A stretch of DNA of 64,000 nucleotides, from positions 133,811-197,810 of the forward strand of contig WTIO01000082.1 of assembly GCA_011526365.1 (NCBI GenBank), written 5' to 3'. The number at the start of each line of letters is the position of its first letter. The stretch's first letter is position 1. Shown here piece by piece: positions 9,554 through 20,028 of this stretch. The notes under the pieces were generated by a model. It had not been told where the DNA came from and did no database searches. It saw nothing but the letters and a program-made list of their open reading frames with translations. Both the position numbers and the translations under genes were made by a program. The stretch is from Flavobacteriales bacterium. Its GTDB lineage: Bacteria > Bacteroidota > Bacteroidia > Flavobacteriales > Flavobacteriaceae.

Positions 9554-10780
9554 ATGTCCAAAATAAAAGTAACGCGCCCCGTCGTTGAAATAGATGGCGA
9601 CGAAATGACGCGCATCATCTGGAAATTTATTAAAGAACAATTAATACTTCCCTACATCGATGTAGAGTTGTTGTACTACGACCTTGGCATTGAGTCACGT
9701 GATGCAACCGAAGATCAAATTACTATTGATGCAGCAGAAGCCATAAAAAAGCACAATGTAGGAATTAAGTGTGCCACCATTACCCCCGATGAAGACCGCG
9801 TCACAGAATTTGGACTGAAAAAAATGTACCGTTCACCCAACGGAACCATAAGAAACATCGTTGGTGGAACCGTATTTCGCGAGCCCATCATCATGAAAAA
9901 CGTACCCCGTTACGTGCAAGGATGGACTAAACCCATTTGCATTGGACGTCATGCCTTTGGCGATCAATACAAAGCCACAGATATTGTAACTAAAGGAAAA
10001 GGGAAACTGACCATGACCTTTACCCCCGAAGATGGCAGTCCCGCACAAAGCTGGGAAGTTTATAACTTCCAAGAAGATGGTGTAGCCATGAGCATGTACA
10101 ATATAGATTCGTCCATCTACGGATTTGCCCGGTCGTGTATGAACCGTGCCTTAGACAAAGGATGGCCCCTGTACTTGTCAACTAAAAACACTATTATGAA
10201 GGCCTATGACGGACGCTTTAAGGACATTTTCCAAGAAGTGTTTGACGCTGAATTTAAGGACAAATTTGAAGCTAAAGGCATCACTTATGAGCACCGTCTT
10301 ATTGACGATATGGTAGCTGCGGCTATGAAATGGAACGGTGGATTTGTATGGGCCTGCAAAAACTACGATGGCGACGTCCAATCGGATACAGTGGCCCAAG
10401 GATTTGGATCGTTAGGATTGATGACTTCTACCCTAGTAACCCCTGATGGGAAAACAATGGAAGCCGAAGCTGCCCACGGTACCGTTACGCGACACTACCG
10501 CCAACACCAACAAGGAAAAGCCACCTCAACCAACCCTATTGCATCTATCTTTGCATGGACCAGAGGCCTTGCTCACCGTGGTAAATTAGACGACAACCAA
10601 GCACTCATTGACTTTTGTAGCACCCTAGAACAAGTGTGTATTGAAACTATTGAAAGTGGAAAAATGACCAAAGATTTGGCCTTACTGATTCACGAAAAAG
10701 ACATGAACGAATCACACTATTTGACCACGCAAGAGTTTTTAGACGCACTTAAGGAAAATTTAGAGTCTAAATTAAATTAA
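9554..10780 (+). CDS. icd: NADP-dependent isocitrate dehydrogenase (eukaryote-like homodimeric type)
   Basis: [34 protein letters not shown]...[21 protein letters not shown]; alternative start 9545. Confidence 0.95.
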   Translation: MSKIKVTRPVVEIDGDEMTRIIWKFIKEQLILPYIDVELLYYDLGIESRDATEDQITIDAAEAIKKHNVGIKCATITPDEDRVTEFGLKKMYRSPNGTIRNIVGGTVFREPIIMKNVPRYVQGWTKPICIGRHAFGDQYKATDIVTKGKGKLTMTFTPEDGSPAQSWEVYNFQEDGVAMSMYNIDSSIYGFARSCMNRALDKGWPLYLSTKNTIMKAYDGRFKDIFQEVFDAEFKDKFEAKGITYEHRLIDDMVAAAMKWNGGFVWACKNYDGDVQSDTVAQGFGSLGLMTSTLVTPDGKTMEAEAAHGTVTRHYRQHQQGKATSTNPIASIFAWTRGLAHRGKLDDNQALIDFCSTLEQVCIETIESGKMTKDLALLIHEKDMNESHYLTTQEFLDALKENLESKLN

Positions 10781-10849
10781 CAAGGGTCAACCATTGCTTT
10801 TATCCTTAAAGCGTAGCGCGTCATTGAAAAATTCCGGTAGCATTCAGCG

Positions 10850-10857
10850 TACTTTTG
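10850..10857 (+). promoter_or_regulatory. Putative -7 element TACTTTTG upstream of murQ
   Basis: TAnnTTTG match with a TTG 23 nt upstream (10824-10826). Confidence 0.35.
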
Positions 10858-11014
10858 TACACATTTACGGCACCGTTGGAACATACTAATGCTTAGTAGT
10901 TGTTGTATTCTTTGGAGCATTTGATCTTTTTGTTAACATTTAGGTAATAATAAGTTAACAATAAATTTACATATAAAAAGTGGTATCCCTACTTTAAGGT
11001 TTTAGCTTCAAATT

Positions 11015-11830
11015 ATGGATTTTGTAAAAATCACAGAAAAAGACTCCAACTACGATGCGCTAGAAACGATGTCAATCCGTGCATTGATAGCAGGAATCCA
11101 TCAAGAAGACCAAAATGCAGTAGCAGCTGTAGGTAAAGTGGTTCCTGAAATAGAACGCCTAATACAACAAGTAGTTGCCGTAATGCAGCAAGGTGGACGT
11201 TTATTTTACATCGGTGCCGGAACTAGTGGGCGTTTAGGGGTTTTAGATGCCTCCGAATGTCCTCCCACTTTTGGTACTGACCCCGGGAAAGTAATAGGCC
11301 TTATTGCAGGTGGAGATACGGCCCTGCGCACGGCCTTAGAAAACGCTGAGGACAACCCCGAACAAGCTTGGAAAGACCTGCAAGAATATAACATTTCCAC
11401 AAAAGATATTGTTATTGGGATTGCAGCATCAGGTACCACACCTTATGTTGTGGGAGGGTTAAACGCCTGTCAACAACAAGGGATTACCACGGGTTGTATT
11501 TGCTGTAACCACAATTCTCCCTTAGCGAAAAACGCAGACTTTCCCATTGAAGTCATTGTAGGCCCCGAATTTCTTACGGGCAGTTCTCGCATGAAGGCAG
11601 GTACTGCTCAAAAGCTTATCCTCAATATGATTAGTACTGCCACCATGATTCAACTGGGACATGTAAAGGGCAATAAAATGGTTGACATGCAACTAAACAA
11701 CAACAAGCTTCACGAAAGGGCCTGTCGAATGGTTGTGGAGGCAACAAAAACCGATCTAAAAACGGCTGCCTCCCTCTTAGCCCAACACGGAAACGTGCGT
11801 GCTGCCATAGCAGCCTTTAAAAAAGGCTAA
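11015..11830 (+). CDS. murQ: N-acetylmuramic acid 6-phosphate etherase
   Basis: FYIGAGTSGRLGVLDASECPPTFG, AASGTTPYVVGGL, LTGSSRMKAGTAQKLILN. Confidence 0.96.
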   Translation: MDFVKITEKDSNYDALETMSIRALIAGIHQEDQNAVAAVGKVVPEIERLIQQVVAVMQQGGRLFYIGAGTSGRLGVLDASECPPTFGTDPGKVIGLIAGGDTALRTALENAEDNPEQAWKDLQEYNISTKDIVIGIAASGTTPYVVGGLNACQQQGITTGCICCNHNSPLAKNADFPIEVIVGPEFLTGSSRMKAGTAQKLILNMISTATMIQLGHVKGNKMVDMQLNNNKLHERACRMVVEATKTDLKTAASLLAQHGNVRAAIAAFKKG

Positions 11831-11906
11831 ATCTCTTTATGATTCAAATCAATTGTACTTGCATCAAATCCCCTTATCTTTATAATCACTCTAATTTTTT
11901 TTACCC

Positions 11907-13256
11907 ATGAAACACCTACAACAAACTACACCAATTCACCGAGTAATAGCATTTATAGCGTATTGCAAAACAGTATTTGGCAGCTATTCCTTGTGTACTC
12001 TTTTCGGCATGGCCCTGCTACTGGCAAACAGTTGGTACAGTGCAGCACAGGACTGGACGAAACGGCATGATTTTGCTAAAACCTATGTGGGAATTAGTAA
12101 TTACTTAGTCCCAAACAACACCCAAGGGTACTATCTCAACCAAAATGGAACCACAAGCACATTCAATCGTGAGGGATATATGGCTACAGCTATCGATATT
12201 GGAGCAACACATTTTTGGGGATTTGCAGATTTATATGTTTCCATTAACACCACACAGCTAAAGTTTCAGGACGAAAAAATTACCAATAATTTTGACTTTG
12301 GAACGTTTACCGGCTTGCGCATTTACCCCTGGGCGTTGCACAGCAATAAAGTCCGTCCTTTTATGGGGTATAAGTTTAGCCCCTTTCGTTACCTCCAAAA
12401 GAATACAAACCAAGAACAATTTCAATACACTAAGGTAAAATCAGTGTATGACTTTGGAATAGGGTTTCAATGGAACAATTTTTACGCAACAGCGGCTTAC
12501 AATTTTACCCCAAACACAAGCTTTAGGTCCTATATTTCAAAACAGCAAAGTGTTAGCGATACCTTCCCAAAACATTGGTTTCAATTGGCGGTGAATTACA
12601 GTTTTGAAACCACACGAACTGCAGACAACCCAACATCAAAAGCGGCCAACACCTACTTTGCCACAACCAACAAACACGGACTGTTTTTGGCCCTTGGCCC
12701 TTCTTCGGCATTCCCCATTAAATCTTCCAGTTACATTAGTAACGAAGCAGCCTACTTTGACAATAAACCAATGCCCAATCTTTTTCCTGATATGGCCTTG
12801 GGCTATCATTTTTTAAAAGCCGAAACGGTACTCGCCCTCTCCTACCGTCCTATGGTACAACACCGCAAAGCGTTTGGAGAACTGTTAAGCGTAAATAGGC
12901 AAAGTGTGCTATTAGAAGGCTATAAATTTTTATTTGACTATCACGGTTTTGCCCCCTACATCGGGCTAGGGTTGAGTAGTGAAACTTTAAGCGCAAATAG
13001 TAGCTTAACCCCTAAACCCACTGTGAAAAATACTGAACAATGGGCTACTGCAATTGTTTTTGGATGGGATATCCGTCCTAGTGTTCGTGGAGATTGGTGG
13101 CTGCTCCGAACCAACTTGAGGTATTTCCCAAAACTACAGTTGAACTATGGTCAGAATGCGTTGAGCTTTCAACACTTAGAATTTAATTTTATTCAATTTG
13201 TGTGGTACCCACAAAAAATGAAATGGCATAAAAAGCAAGCTCAAAGGGAACTGTAA
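11907..13256 (+). CDS. Hypothetical outer-membrane beta-barrel-like protein
   Basis: Hydrophobic N-terminal segment, then aromatic-rich amphipathic repeats typical of a Bacteroidetes OM barrel; no recognised family. Confidence 0.6.
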   Translation: MKHLQQTTPIHRVIAFIAYCKTVFGSYSLCTLFGMALLLANSWYSAAQDWTKRHDFAKTYVGISNYLVPNNTQGYYLNQNGTTSTFNREGYMATAIDIGATHFWGFADLYVSINTTQLKFQDEKITNNFDFGTFTGLRIYPWALHSNKVRPFMGYKFSPFRYLQKNTNQEQFQYTKVKSVYDFGIGFQWNNFYATAAYNFTPNTSFRSYISKQQSVSDTFPKHWFQLAVNYSFETTRTADNPTSKAANTYFATTNKHGLFLALGPSSAFPIKSSSYISNEAAYFDNKPMPNLFPDMALGYHFLKAETVLALSYRPMVQHRKAFGELLSVNRQSVLLEGYKFLFDYHGFAPYIGLGLSSETLSANSSLTPKPTVKNTEQWATAIVFGWDIRPSVRGDWWLLRTNLRYFPKLQLNYGQNALSFQHLEFNFIQFVWYPQKMKWHKKQAQREL

Positions 13257-13296
13257 AAGCACATTTCGTGATATTTGCAGTACTTTAGTACACGCT

Positions 13297-13524
13297 ATGG
13301 ACAAAACACTACTTCAAAAAGGACTCAAACGCATTAGCGTGTTTATTCTTTTTGCCTTTATTGGCCCTGTGGTACTCTTTCAGGCGTTTAAAAATCAAAC
13401 ACATCCATTTTACCTGCCTGTACTCATTACCGGAGGAGTTTTATGTATCGCTGCAATTGGTTATGGCTTTTGGGGGATACGAACGCTTACCGATGGCTTT
13501 TTGGGAAAACGCAATTCCAAATAG
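13297..13524 (+). CDS. Small membrane protein (DUF6095-like)
   Basis: 75 aa with two TM-like segments; family assignment from memory. Confidence 0.6.
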   Translation: MDKTLLQKGLKRISVFILFAFIGPVVLFQAFKNQTHPFYLPVLITGGVLCIAAIGYGFWGIRTLTDGFLGKRNSK

Positions 13525-13543
13525 GTATTCCTTACCCTGTCTG

Positions 13544-13574
13544 TTGTTTGAAATCATGGAACCCACTATATTTG
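13544..13574 (+). promoter_or_regulatory. Putative promoter of thrS (TTG-N20-TATATTTG)
   Basis: TTG 13544-13546 and TATATTTG 13567-13574. Confidence 0.55.
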
Positions 13575-13590
13575 TGGCGTTTTTACGCCT

Positions 13591-15540
13591 ATGATTGCTA
13601 TTACATTTCCAGATGCCTCCGTACGTGAATTTCCAAAAGGAACAACGCCCTTAGCAGTAGCTCAAAGCATTAGTGAGGGACTTGCACGCAATGTACTCTC
13701 GGCCCAATTTAACAACACCACGGTAGAAGTAACCACTCCGCTAGAAGAAGATGGATCCCTAAAATTGTTTACCTGGAATGACGCTGAGGGAAAAACTGCT
13801 TTTTGGCATTCTTCGGCCCACGTTTTGGCACAGGCCATTAAAGCGCTTTATCCCGATGCCAAGCTAACCATAGGACCAGCCATTGAAAATGGTTTTTATT
13901 ATGACGTAGATTTTGGGGAGCACAGCTTTACAGAAAAGGAACTTGCTGCAGTAGAAAAACAAATGCTTGCCTTTGCACGAGAAAAGTTTGCCTTTAGTAT
14001 GCGGATGGCCAGTAAAAAAGAAGCTCTGGCGTTTTACGAGCAAGAAGCCAATCCCTACAAAGTAGAATTAATTGAAAACCTTGAAGACGGCACCATTAGT
14101 TTTTGCGATCATGCCGACTTTACCGACCTCTGTAGAGGAGGGCACTTGCCGCACACTGGGTTTATTAAGGCGGTAAAACTCCTCAACGTTGCAGGAGCCT
14201 ACTGGCGTGGCGACGAAACCAAGCCGCAACTTACTCGTATTTATGGCATTTCCTTCCCCAAACAAAAAGAATTGACCGCCTACCTGGAACTCATTGAAGA
14301 AGCCAAAAAACGCGATCATAGAAAACTGGGGAAAGAACTGGAACTATTTACCTTTTCTGAAAAAGTAGGACAAGGCCTACCCCTGTGGCTTCCCAAAGGA
14401 ACTGCCTTACGAGAGCGCTTAGAAAACTTTTTAAAAGCCGCACAAAAAAAAGCCGGTTATGAACAAGTGATTTCTCCCCACATTGGAAACATAGAATTGT
14501 ATAAAACTTCGGGGCACTACGAAAAATATGGTGCAGACAGCTTCCAACCCATAGAAACACCTGCAGAAGGGGAAATGTTTTTGCTTAAGCCCATGAACTG
14601 CCCCCACCACTGCGAAATTTATAAGTCAAGGCCTTGGAGTTATCGGGAACTCCCCAAACGCTATGCCGAATTTGGTACAGTGTATCGCTACGAGCAGAGT
14701 GGAGAATTGCACGGACTTACCCGAGTAAGAGGGTTTACTCAAGATGATGCCCACATTTTTTGTACTCCAGATCAACTGGACGAAGAATTTAAAAAAGTTA
14801 TCGATTTAGTACTCTATGTATTTAGTTCATTAGGGTTTGAAGAATTCACCGCACAAGTTTCCTTACGTGATCCCGAAAAACCAGAAAAGTATATCGGAAG
14901 CCTAGAAAATTGGGAACGGGCAGAAAATGCCATCGTTAATGCTGCGAAGGCAAAAAATCTTAACTACGTTATTGAAACAGGAGAGGCAGCATTTTATGGG
15001 CCAAAACTAGACTTTATGGTAAAAGACGCCCTTGGGCGCAAGTGGCAATTGGGGACTATTCAGGTAGATTACAACCTGCCCGAACGTTTTGATTTAACTT
15101 ACAAAGGCAGTGACAACGAACTCCACCGCCCCATTATGATCCACAGGGCACCCTTTGGAAGTATGGAGCGTTTTGTAGCAATTTTGTTGGAATCCACAGG
15201 AGGAAACTTCCCACTATGGCTCACACCCAACCAGGTTAATATTCTCTGTGTCAGTGAAAAGCACGAAAATTACGCGCGAAAAGTTTTAAATGAACTGGAA
15301 AATAACGAAATTCGCGCCCTGCTCGATAATCGCAACGAAACCATAGGCAAAAAAATTCGGGAAGCAGAGCTGAGTAAAGTTCCGTTTATGATTATTGTAG
15401 GAGAAAAAGAGGCTGAATCGAATCAAATTTCGGTTCGACGACACCAACAGGGAGATCAAGGAAGCATGGATGTTCCTTCTTTTATCGCCCTAGTTAAGGA
15501 AGAAATGTCAAAAAGTATTTATAAATTTGCAAGCGAATAA
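13591..15540 (+). CDS. thrS: Threonyl-tRNA synthetase
   Basis: TGS domain, [24 protein letters not shown], class II motifs, anticodon-binding domain. Confidence 0.98.
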   Translation: MIAITFPDASVREFPKGTTPLAVAQSISEGLARNVLSAQFNNTTVEVTTPLEEDGSLKLFTWNDAEGKTAFWHSSAHVLAQAIKALYPDAKLTIGPAIENGFYYDVDFGEHSFTEKELAAVEKQMLAFAREKFAFSMRMASKKEALAFYEQEANPYKVELIENLEDGTISFCDHADFTDLCRGGHLPHTGFIKAVKLLNVAGAYWRGDETKPQLTRIYGISFPKQKELTAYLELIEEAKKRDHRKLGKELELFTFSEKVGQGLPLWLPKGTALRERLENFLKAAQKKAGYEQVISPHIGNIELYKTSGHYEKYGADSFQPIETPAEGEMFLLKPMNCPHHCEIYKSRPWSYRELPKRYAEFGTVYRYEQSGELHGLTRVRGFTQDDAHIFCTPDQLDEEFKKVIDLVLYVFSSLGFEEFTAQVSLRDPEKPEKYIGSLENWERAENAIVNAAKAKNLNYVIETGEAAFYGPKLDFMVKDALGRKWQLGTIQVDYNLPERFDLTYKGSDNELHRPIMIHRAPFGSMERFVAILLESTGGNFPLWLTPNQVNILCVSEKHENYARKVLNELENNEIRALLDNRNETIGKKIREAELSKVPFMIIVGEKEAESNQISVRRHQQGDQGSMDVPSFIALVKEEMSKSIYKFASE

Positions 15541-15555
15541 TTAAAAGCTGAACTC

Positions 15556-16113
15556 ATCGCAATACGAAGAAGAAGAACCAAACGACCAGGTCGGGTAATT
15601 AAAGAAAACCCGCACAAAATCAATGAAAAAATCACTGCCCACGAAGTACGCTTGGTTGGTGATAATGTTGAAGTAGGTGTGTATACGCTAAACAAAGCCT
15701 TAGCGATAGCCCGTGACTTGGAACTGGATTTGGTAGAAATTTCTCCAAAGGCAGTTCCTCCCGTTTGTAAAATTTTAGAATACAAGAAGTTCTTGTACGA
15801 ACAAAAGAAACGTGAGAAAGCGCTTAAAAGTAAGGCTACCAAGGTAGTGATTAAAGAAATCCGTTTTGGGCCGCAAACCGATGAGCACGATTATGAATTT
15901 AAAAAGAAACATGCGATAAAGTTCCTCAGTGAGGGCGCCAAACTAAAAGCCTTTGTGTTTTTTAAGGGGCGTTCCATTGTATTTAAAGAGCAAGGACAAA
16001 TTTTACTCCTTCGCTTGGCACAAGAACTAGAGGAATACGGAAAGGTGGAGCAACTCCCCCAATTAGAAGGAAAACGCATGATAATGTTTATAGCCCCAAA
16101 AAAAGTAAAATAG
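15556..16113 (+). CDS. infC: Translation initiation factor IF-3 with apparent ATC start codon
   Basis: Reading from ATC 15556: (M)[48 protein letters not shown]...KKVK; the ORF-track start at 15652 removes the conserved N-terminus. Confidence 0.93.
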   Translation: MAIRRRRTKRPGRVIKENPHKINEKITAHEVRLVGDNVEVGVYTLNKALAIARDLELDLVEISPKAVPPVCKILEYKKFLYEQKKREKALKSKATKVVIKEIRFGPQTDEHDYEFKKKHAIKFLSEGAKLKAFVFFKGRSIVFKEQGQILLLRLAQELEEYGKVEQLPQLEGKRMIMFIAPKKVK

Positions 16114-16138
16114 TAGTAGTTTAATTAAACGTGCAATT

Positions 16139-16336
16139 ATGCCGAAAATGAAAACAAAATCCAGTGCAAAAAAACGGTTTAAACTCACCGGTACTGGTAA
16201 AATTAAGCGCAAGCACGCTTTTAAGAGTCACATCTTGACCAAGAAGTCGAAGAAAAGAAAACTTCGCCTTACCAAATCAGGATTGGTACACGAAAGCGAT
16301 GCCAGCAATATCAAAGAACAACTTCGTTTAAATTAA
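16139..16336 (+). CDS. rpmI: 50S ribosomal protein L35
   Basis: [42 protein letters not shown]. Confidence 0.98.
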   Translation: MPKMKTKSSAKKRFKLTGTGKIKRKHAFKSHILTKKSKKRKLRLTKSGLVHESDASNIKEQLRLN

Positions 16337-16421
16337 ACGCAGTTTGGTTAAAAATGTAGAACCCTGAAACAGCGCCCAAAAAGTGTAAACAATTACCGCC
16401 TGTCTCAAAAAAATTTAAATT

Positions 16422-16766
16422 ATGCCAAGATCAGTAAACTCAGTAGCGTCTAGAGCACGACGCAAAAAAATTCTAAAACAAGCCAAAGGCTATTTCGGAC
16501 GTCGTAAAAACGTTTGGACCGTAGCCAAAAATGCGGTGGAAAAAGCCATGCTTTATGCATACCGCGACCGCAGAAACAAAAAAAGAAGCTTTAGAGCACT
16601 TTGGATAGCCCGTATAAATGCAGGTGCACGTCAGCACGGGATGTCCTATAGTCAATTTATGGGGAAAGTAAAAGCCAACAACATTAGCCTAAATAGAAAG
16701 GTGTTGGCCGACCTTGCCATGAACAATCCAGAAGCTTTTAAAGCAATTGTCGATAAAATAAAATAA
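16422..16766 (+). CDS. rplT: 50S ribosomal protein L20
   Basis: [43 protein letters not shown]. Confidence 0.98.
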   Translation: MPRSVNSVASRARRKKILKQAKGYFGRRKNVWTVAKNAVEKAMLYAYRDRRNKKRSFRALWIARINAGARQHGMSYSQFMGKVKANNISLNRKVLADLAMNNPEAFKAIVDKIK

Positions 16767-16785
16767 AACACAAACTACTACTTCT

Positions 16786-16820
16786 CAAAAACCTGCTTTA
16801 CGCAGGTTTTTGTTTTTTTA
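16786..16820 (+). terminator. Rho-independent terminator after rplT
   Basis: AAAAACCTGC TTTAC GCAGGTTTTTGTTTTTTT. Confidence 0.85.
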
Positions 16821-16823
16821 GCT

Positions 16824-17174
16824 ATGCTTACAATATACCACAACCCACGCTGCAGAAAATCCCGGGAAGCCTTGCAGGAATTAGAATCAAAAAATATCCC
16901 TCACACTGTTGTTAAATATTTAGAACAACCACTTGGCGTTGCAGAACTCAAAGAGTTGCTCCAAAAACTGGAAAAACAGCCCCAAGACATTATCCGCAAA
17001 CAAGAACCGCTGTGGAAAGAAAATTTTAAAGGTGAAACGTTTTCTGAAACTGCTCTGTTACAACTTCTTTCAGAGCATCCCAAGCTCATTGAGCGCCCCA
17101 TTATAGCCTCTAAAAATGACGCTGTCATTGGGCGTCCATTAGAAAACCTCCTAGCCTTTTTAAAAAAAATTTAG
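16824..17174 (+). CDS. ArsC family reductase (glutaredoxin-type arsenate reductase fold)
   Basis: YHNPRCRKSREALQELE and RPIIASKNDAVIGRPLENLL. Confidence 0.9.
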   Translation: MLTIYHNPRCRKSREALQELESKNIPHTVVKYLEQPLGVAELKELLQKLEKQPQDIIRKQEPLWKENFKGETFSETALLQLLSEHPKLIERPIIASKNDAVIGRPLENLLAFLKKI

Positions 17175-17244
17175 CTGTTTTGTAGGGGTTAAACTATTCC
17201 CGCAACAGAGCGTCTAACTGCTAAAGAGAAGAAGAACTATACGT

Positions 17245-19725
17245 ATGAAATACTGTATTTTGCCCCTATTCCTATGCTTAAACCTAGCTGTTTTTGCACA
17301 ACGTCCAGGGGGCATCCCATCTAAAATTACCATAAGCGGAAAAGTCATCGATCAAGAAACACAGCAACCCCTAGAATACGCCACAATTACATTTACAAAT
17401 CCCAAGCGCCCCGATCTCTTACAAGGGGGGATTACCGATGCAAAAGGGAAATTCAACATTTCCATTTTTCCGGGAAACTATGCCCTAAAGGTGGAATACA
17501 TTTCCTTTGAACCCATTAGCCAAGCTCCTAAAGCTTATACCACACCGCAAGATTTAGGGACATTTGAACTTTCCATTGCAGAAAATCTTTTGGACGAAGT
17601 TCAATTGGTTGGGGAACGAACAGAAGTAGAAATACGCCTCGATAAACGCATCTACAATGTTGGGAAAGACATTACCGTTCGGGGAGGTAGCGTGGCTGAT
17701 GTATTGGACAATGTACCCTCAGTTTCTGTAGATATCGATGGTAATGTAGCCCTTAGAGGAAATGATAATGTACGTATCCTTATCAATGGGAAACCCTCTG
17801 GCTTAGTGGGTATATCGGGACCTGAAGGGCTGCGCCAACTCCCCGCAGAATCCATCGAAAAGGTGGAAGTAGTGACATCGCCATCAGCACGTTACGATGC
17901 CGAAGGTACCGCAGGTATATTAAATATTATTCTTAAAAAAGAAGAATTAGAAGGTGTTAACGGCACCTTTAGTGCCAATGCAGGCTATCCCAAAAACAAC
18001 CGCATTTCAGCCAATATGAACTGGCGCACTCGAAAAATAAACATCTTTACTACCGCCACCTACAGTGACCGATGGAATTTGGGAACAGGCTACGATGACA
18101 ATGAATACTTTAACGGTGCCGCACCCAGTACCTTTTTAGAAGAAAATGACGAATTTGAGCGCGGGAACAGCAGCGTGTTTTCTCGTCTAGGACTGGAGTA
18201 CTACATCAACGATCAAAGTTCATTGATTCTTTCTGGGTTTTATCGGGAGCGTGAAGGGGGCAATTCGTCCTTAAATGAACTTGTAGAATTGTCCAGTACA
18301 CGTGACGTTCTTAGTCGTACCACCAGAGATCGATTTGAAGATGAAATTGACGCTTCGTTTCAATACAGTGCAGATTACACCAATAAATTTGACGACAAGG
18401 GACACGAACTTACTGCGCGCTTTCAGTATGAGGAGAGTGCCGAAGAAGAAATCAGTAGCATTGAAGCCCAAAGTACTTTTCCCAACCCTATTCCCCCCAG
18501 CTTCGAAAAAATTGATAATCTCGAAGACCAAAAGCGAATGCTCCTTCAGGCAGACTACGTTTGGCCCATAGATGAAAAAACACAATTTGAATTAGGGTAT
18601 CGCGGTAATTTTAATACCCAAAAAACTGACTATCAGGTGGCGTTCTTAGACGATGGCACACCCATTATTGATACCAACCTTTCCAATGTTTTGGTGTATA
18701 AAGAATTTGTTAACGCGGCCTACACCCAATTTGGAAAAAAGACCGGGAAATTTTCCTACCTGCTCGGTTTGCGTATGGAACATTCCAACATTCAAATTGA
18801 CCAAAGAACCACCAACGACTATACCCAAAAAAAATACACCGATTGGTTTCCTACAGCCAATTTTTCATATGAACTGAACGAAAGTGAAAATTTCACGCTT
18901 GGAATTAGTCGAAGGTTACGACGTCCACGCTCACGTTTTATTAATCCTTTTCCTTCTAGGAGCAGTATTACAAATTTATTTGTTGGAAACCCCGATTTAA
19001 ATCCTACCTACACTGGTGCTTTCGACTTGGGCTATTTAAAACGCTGGGAAAAATACACCTTTAACGGCTCAGTATACTACCAAAAGTCTACCAGTACATT
19101 TACATTTATCAATGTAGATACAGGAGAGCGCGTGGCTATTAGTGGAAATCCAAATGATCCTGACAGTCCACAGGTAATTGTACCTGTACTAAAACGCTTC
19201 CCAGTTAACCTGGCGGAAAACAATCGAATTGGTGTAGAATTTAATTTAACCTACTCTCCGAGTCGTAGGGTTCGCCTTAACGGAAATTTTAATCTTTTCA
19301 ACTCCGAAACCCTTGGTTCCTATGAGGGCACTTCCTTTGACGCTACAAACCTGAGTTGGTTTGCGCGTATGAATGCCAGCATACGACTGCCAAAAAAATA
19401 CAACATACAATTTAGAGGGTTTTATCGGGGGCCTTCTGTAACCGCACAGTCGCGAAGTAAAAGTTTTTACTTTTTCTCAGGAGCTATCAACAAAGAAATC
19501 CTAAAAGACAAAGGATCTTTATCCTTGCGTTTAAGTGATTTGTTCAATACCAGTCGCTTTAGGAATGAAACTTTTACAGATTCATTTACCAGTTACACCG
19601 AATACCAAAGACGCCAACCCACCTATACTTTAAGTTTTACCTATCGTTTAAACCAACGCAACAACCAACGCAACCGCGATCGGATGAACCAGGGCATGGA
19701 CGACGATGGAGATTTTGAATACTAG
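17245..19725 (+). CDS. TonB-dependent receptor / outer-membrane beta-barrel protein with carboxypeptidase-regulatory-like N-domain
   Basis: Signal peptide, KVIDQETQQPLEYATITF CarboxypepD_reg-like domain, plug (VADVLDNVPSVSVDIDGNVALRGNDNVRILINGKP), long C-terminal barrel. Confidence 0.9.
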   Translation: MKYCILPLFLCLNLAVFAQRPGGIPSKITISGKVIDQETQQPLEYATITFTNPKRPDLLQGGITDAKGKFNISIFPGNYALKVEYISFEPISQAPKAYTTPQDLGTFELSIAENLLDEVQLVGERTEVEIRLDKRIYNVGKDITVRGGSVADVLDNVPSVSVDIDGNVALRGNDNVRILINGKPSGLVGISGPEGLRQLPAESIEKVEVVTSPSARYDAEGTAGILNIILKKEELEGVNGTFSANAGYPKNNRISANMNWRTRKINIFTTATYSDRWNLGTGYDDNEYFNGAAPSTFLEENDEFERGNSSVFSRLGLEYYINDQSSLILSGFYREREGGNSSLNELVELSSTRDVLSRTTRDRFEDEIDASFQYSADYTNKFDDKGHELTARFQYEESAEEEISSIEAQSTFPNPIPPSFEKIDNLEDQKRMLLQADYVWPIDEKTQFELGYRGNFNTQKTDYQVAFLDDGTPIIDTNLSNVLVYKEFVNAAYTQFGKKTGKFSYLLGLRMEHSNIQIDQRTTNDYTQKKYTDWFPTANFSYELNESENFTLGISRRLRRPRSRFINPFPSRSSITNLFVGNPDLNPTYTGAFDLGYLKRWEKYTFNGSVYYQKSTSTFTFINVDTGERVAISGNPNDPDSPQVIVPVLKRFPVNLAENNRIGVEFNLTYSPSRRVRLNGNFNLFNSETLGSYEGTSFDATNLSWFARMNASIRLPKKYNIQFRGFYRGPSVTAQSRSKSFYFFSGAINKEILKDKGSLSLRLSDLFNTSRFRNETFTDSFTSYTEYQRRQPTYTLSFTYRLNQRNNQRNRDRMNQGMDDDGDFEY

Positions 19726-19728
19726 CAT

Positions 19729-19757
19729 AAAAAAAGCGCCAATGGCGCTTTTTTTTT
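19729..19757. terminator. Bidirectional terminator between the OM receptor and a convergent small ORF
   Basis: AAAAAAAGCGCC AAT GGCGCTTTTTTTTT. Confidence 0.85.
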
Positions 19758-19944
19758 ATGTTGTTTTTTTCTTCTTGGCGGCTCTTAGCTCGTCAAAACG
19801 TTCTTTGGCAGCACCAAATAACCAATAGGGTATTACAAAGGTGAGTAAGAAAATCATTAACCAAAATCCGATGGTTAAGATGCTTAAAAAAGCTAAAAAT
19901 CCGAGGTATTGATCAAATTCAAACATGGTATCAAATTCTGCCAT
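19756..19944 (-). CDS. Small hypothetical membrane protein
   Basis: MAEFDTMFEFDQYLGFLAFLSILTIGFWLMIFLLTFVIPYWLFGAAKERFDELRAAKKKKTT; start moved from 20142 because upstream codons cross the fumC promoter and start. Confidence 0.6.
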   Translation of the reverse strand: MAEFDTMFEFDQYLGFLAFLSILTIGFWLMIFLLTFVIPYWLFGAAKERFDELRAAKKKKTT

Positions 19945-20004
19945 AAAAATACAACATAAATTTATTTGACGTAACCATACTAAATGTTTTTTATTAAAAG
20001 AGCG

Positions 20005-20012
20005 TATTTTTG
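20005..20012 (+). promoter_or_regulatory. Putative -7 element TATTTTTG upstream of fumC
   Basis: TAnnTTTG match 17 nt before the ATG at 20029. Confidence 0.5.
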
Positions 20013-20028
20013 TGGTAAAGTATGACTT

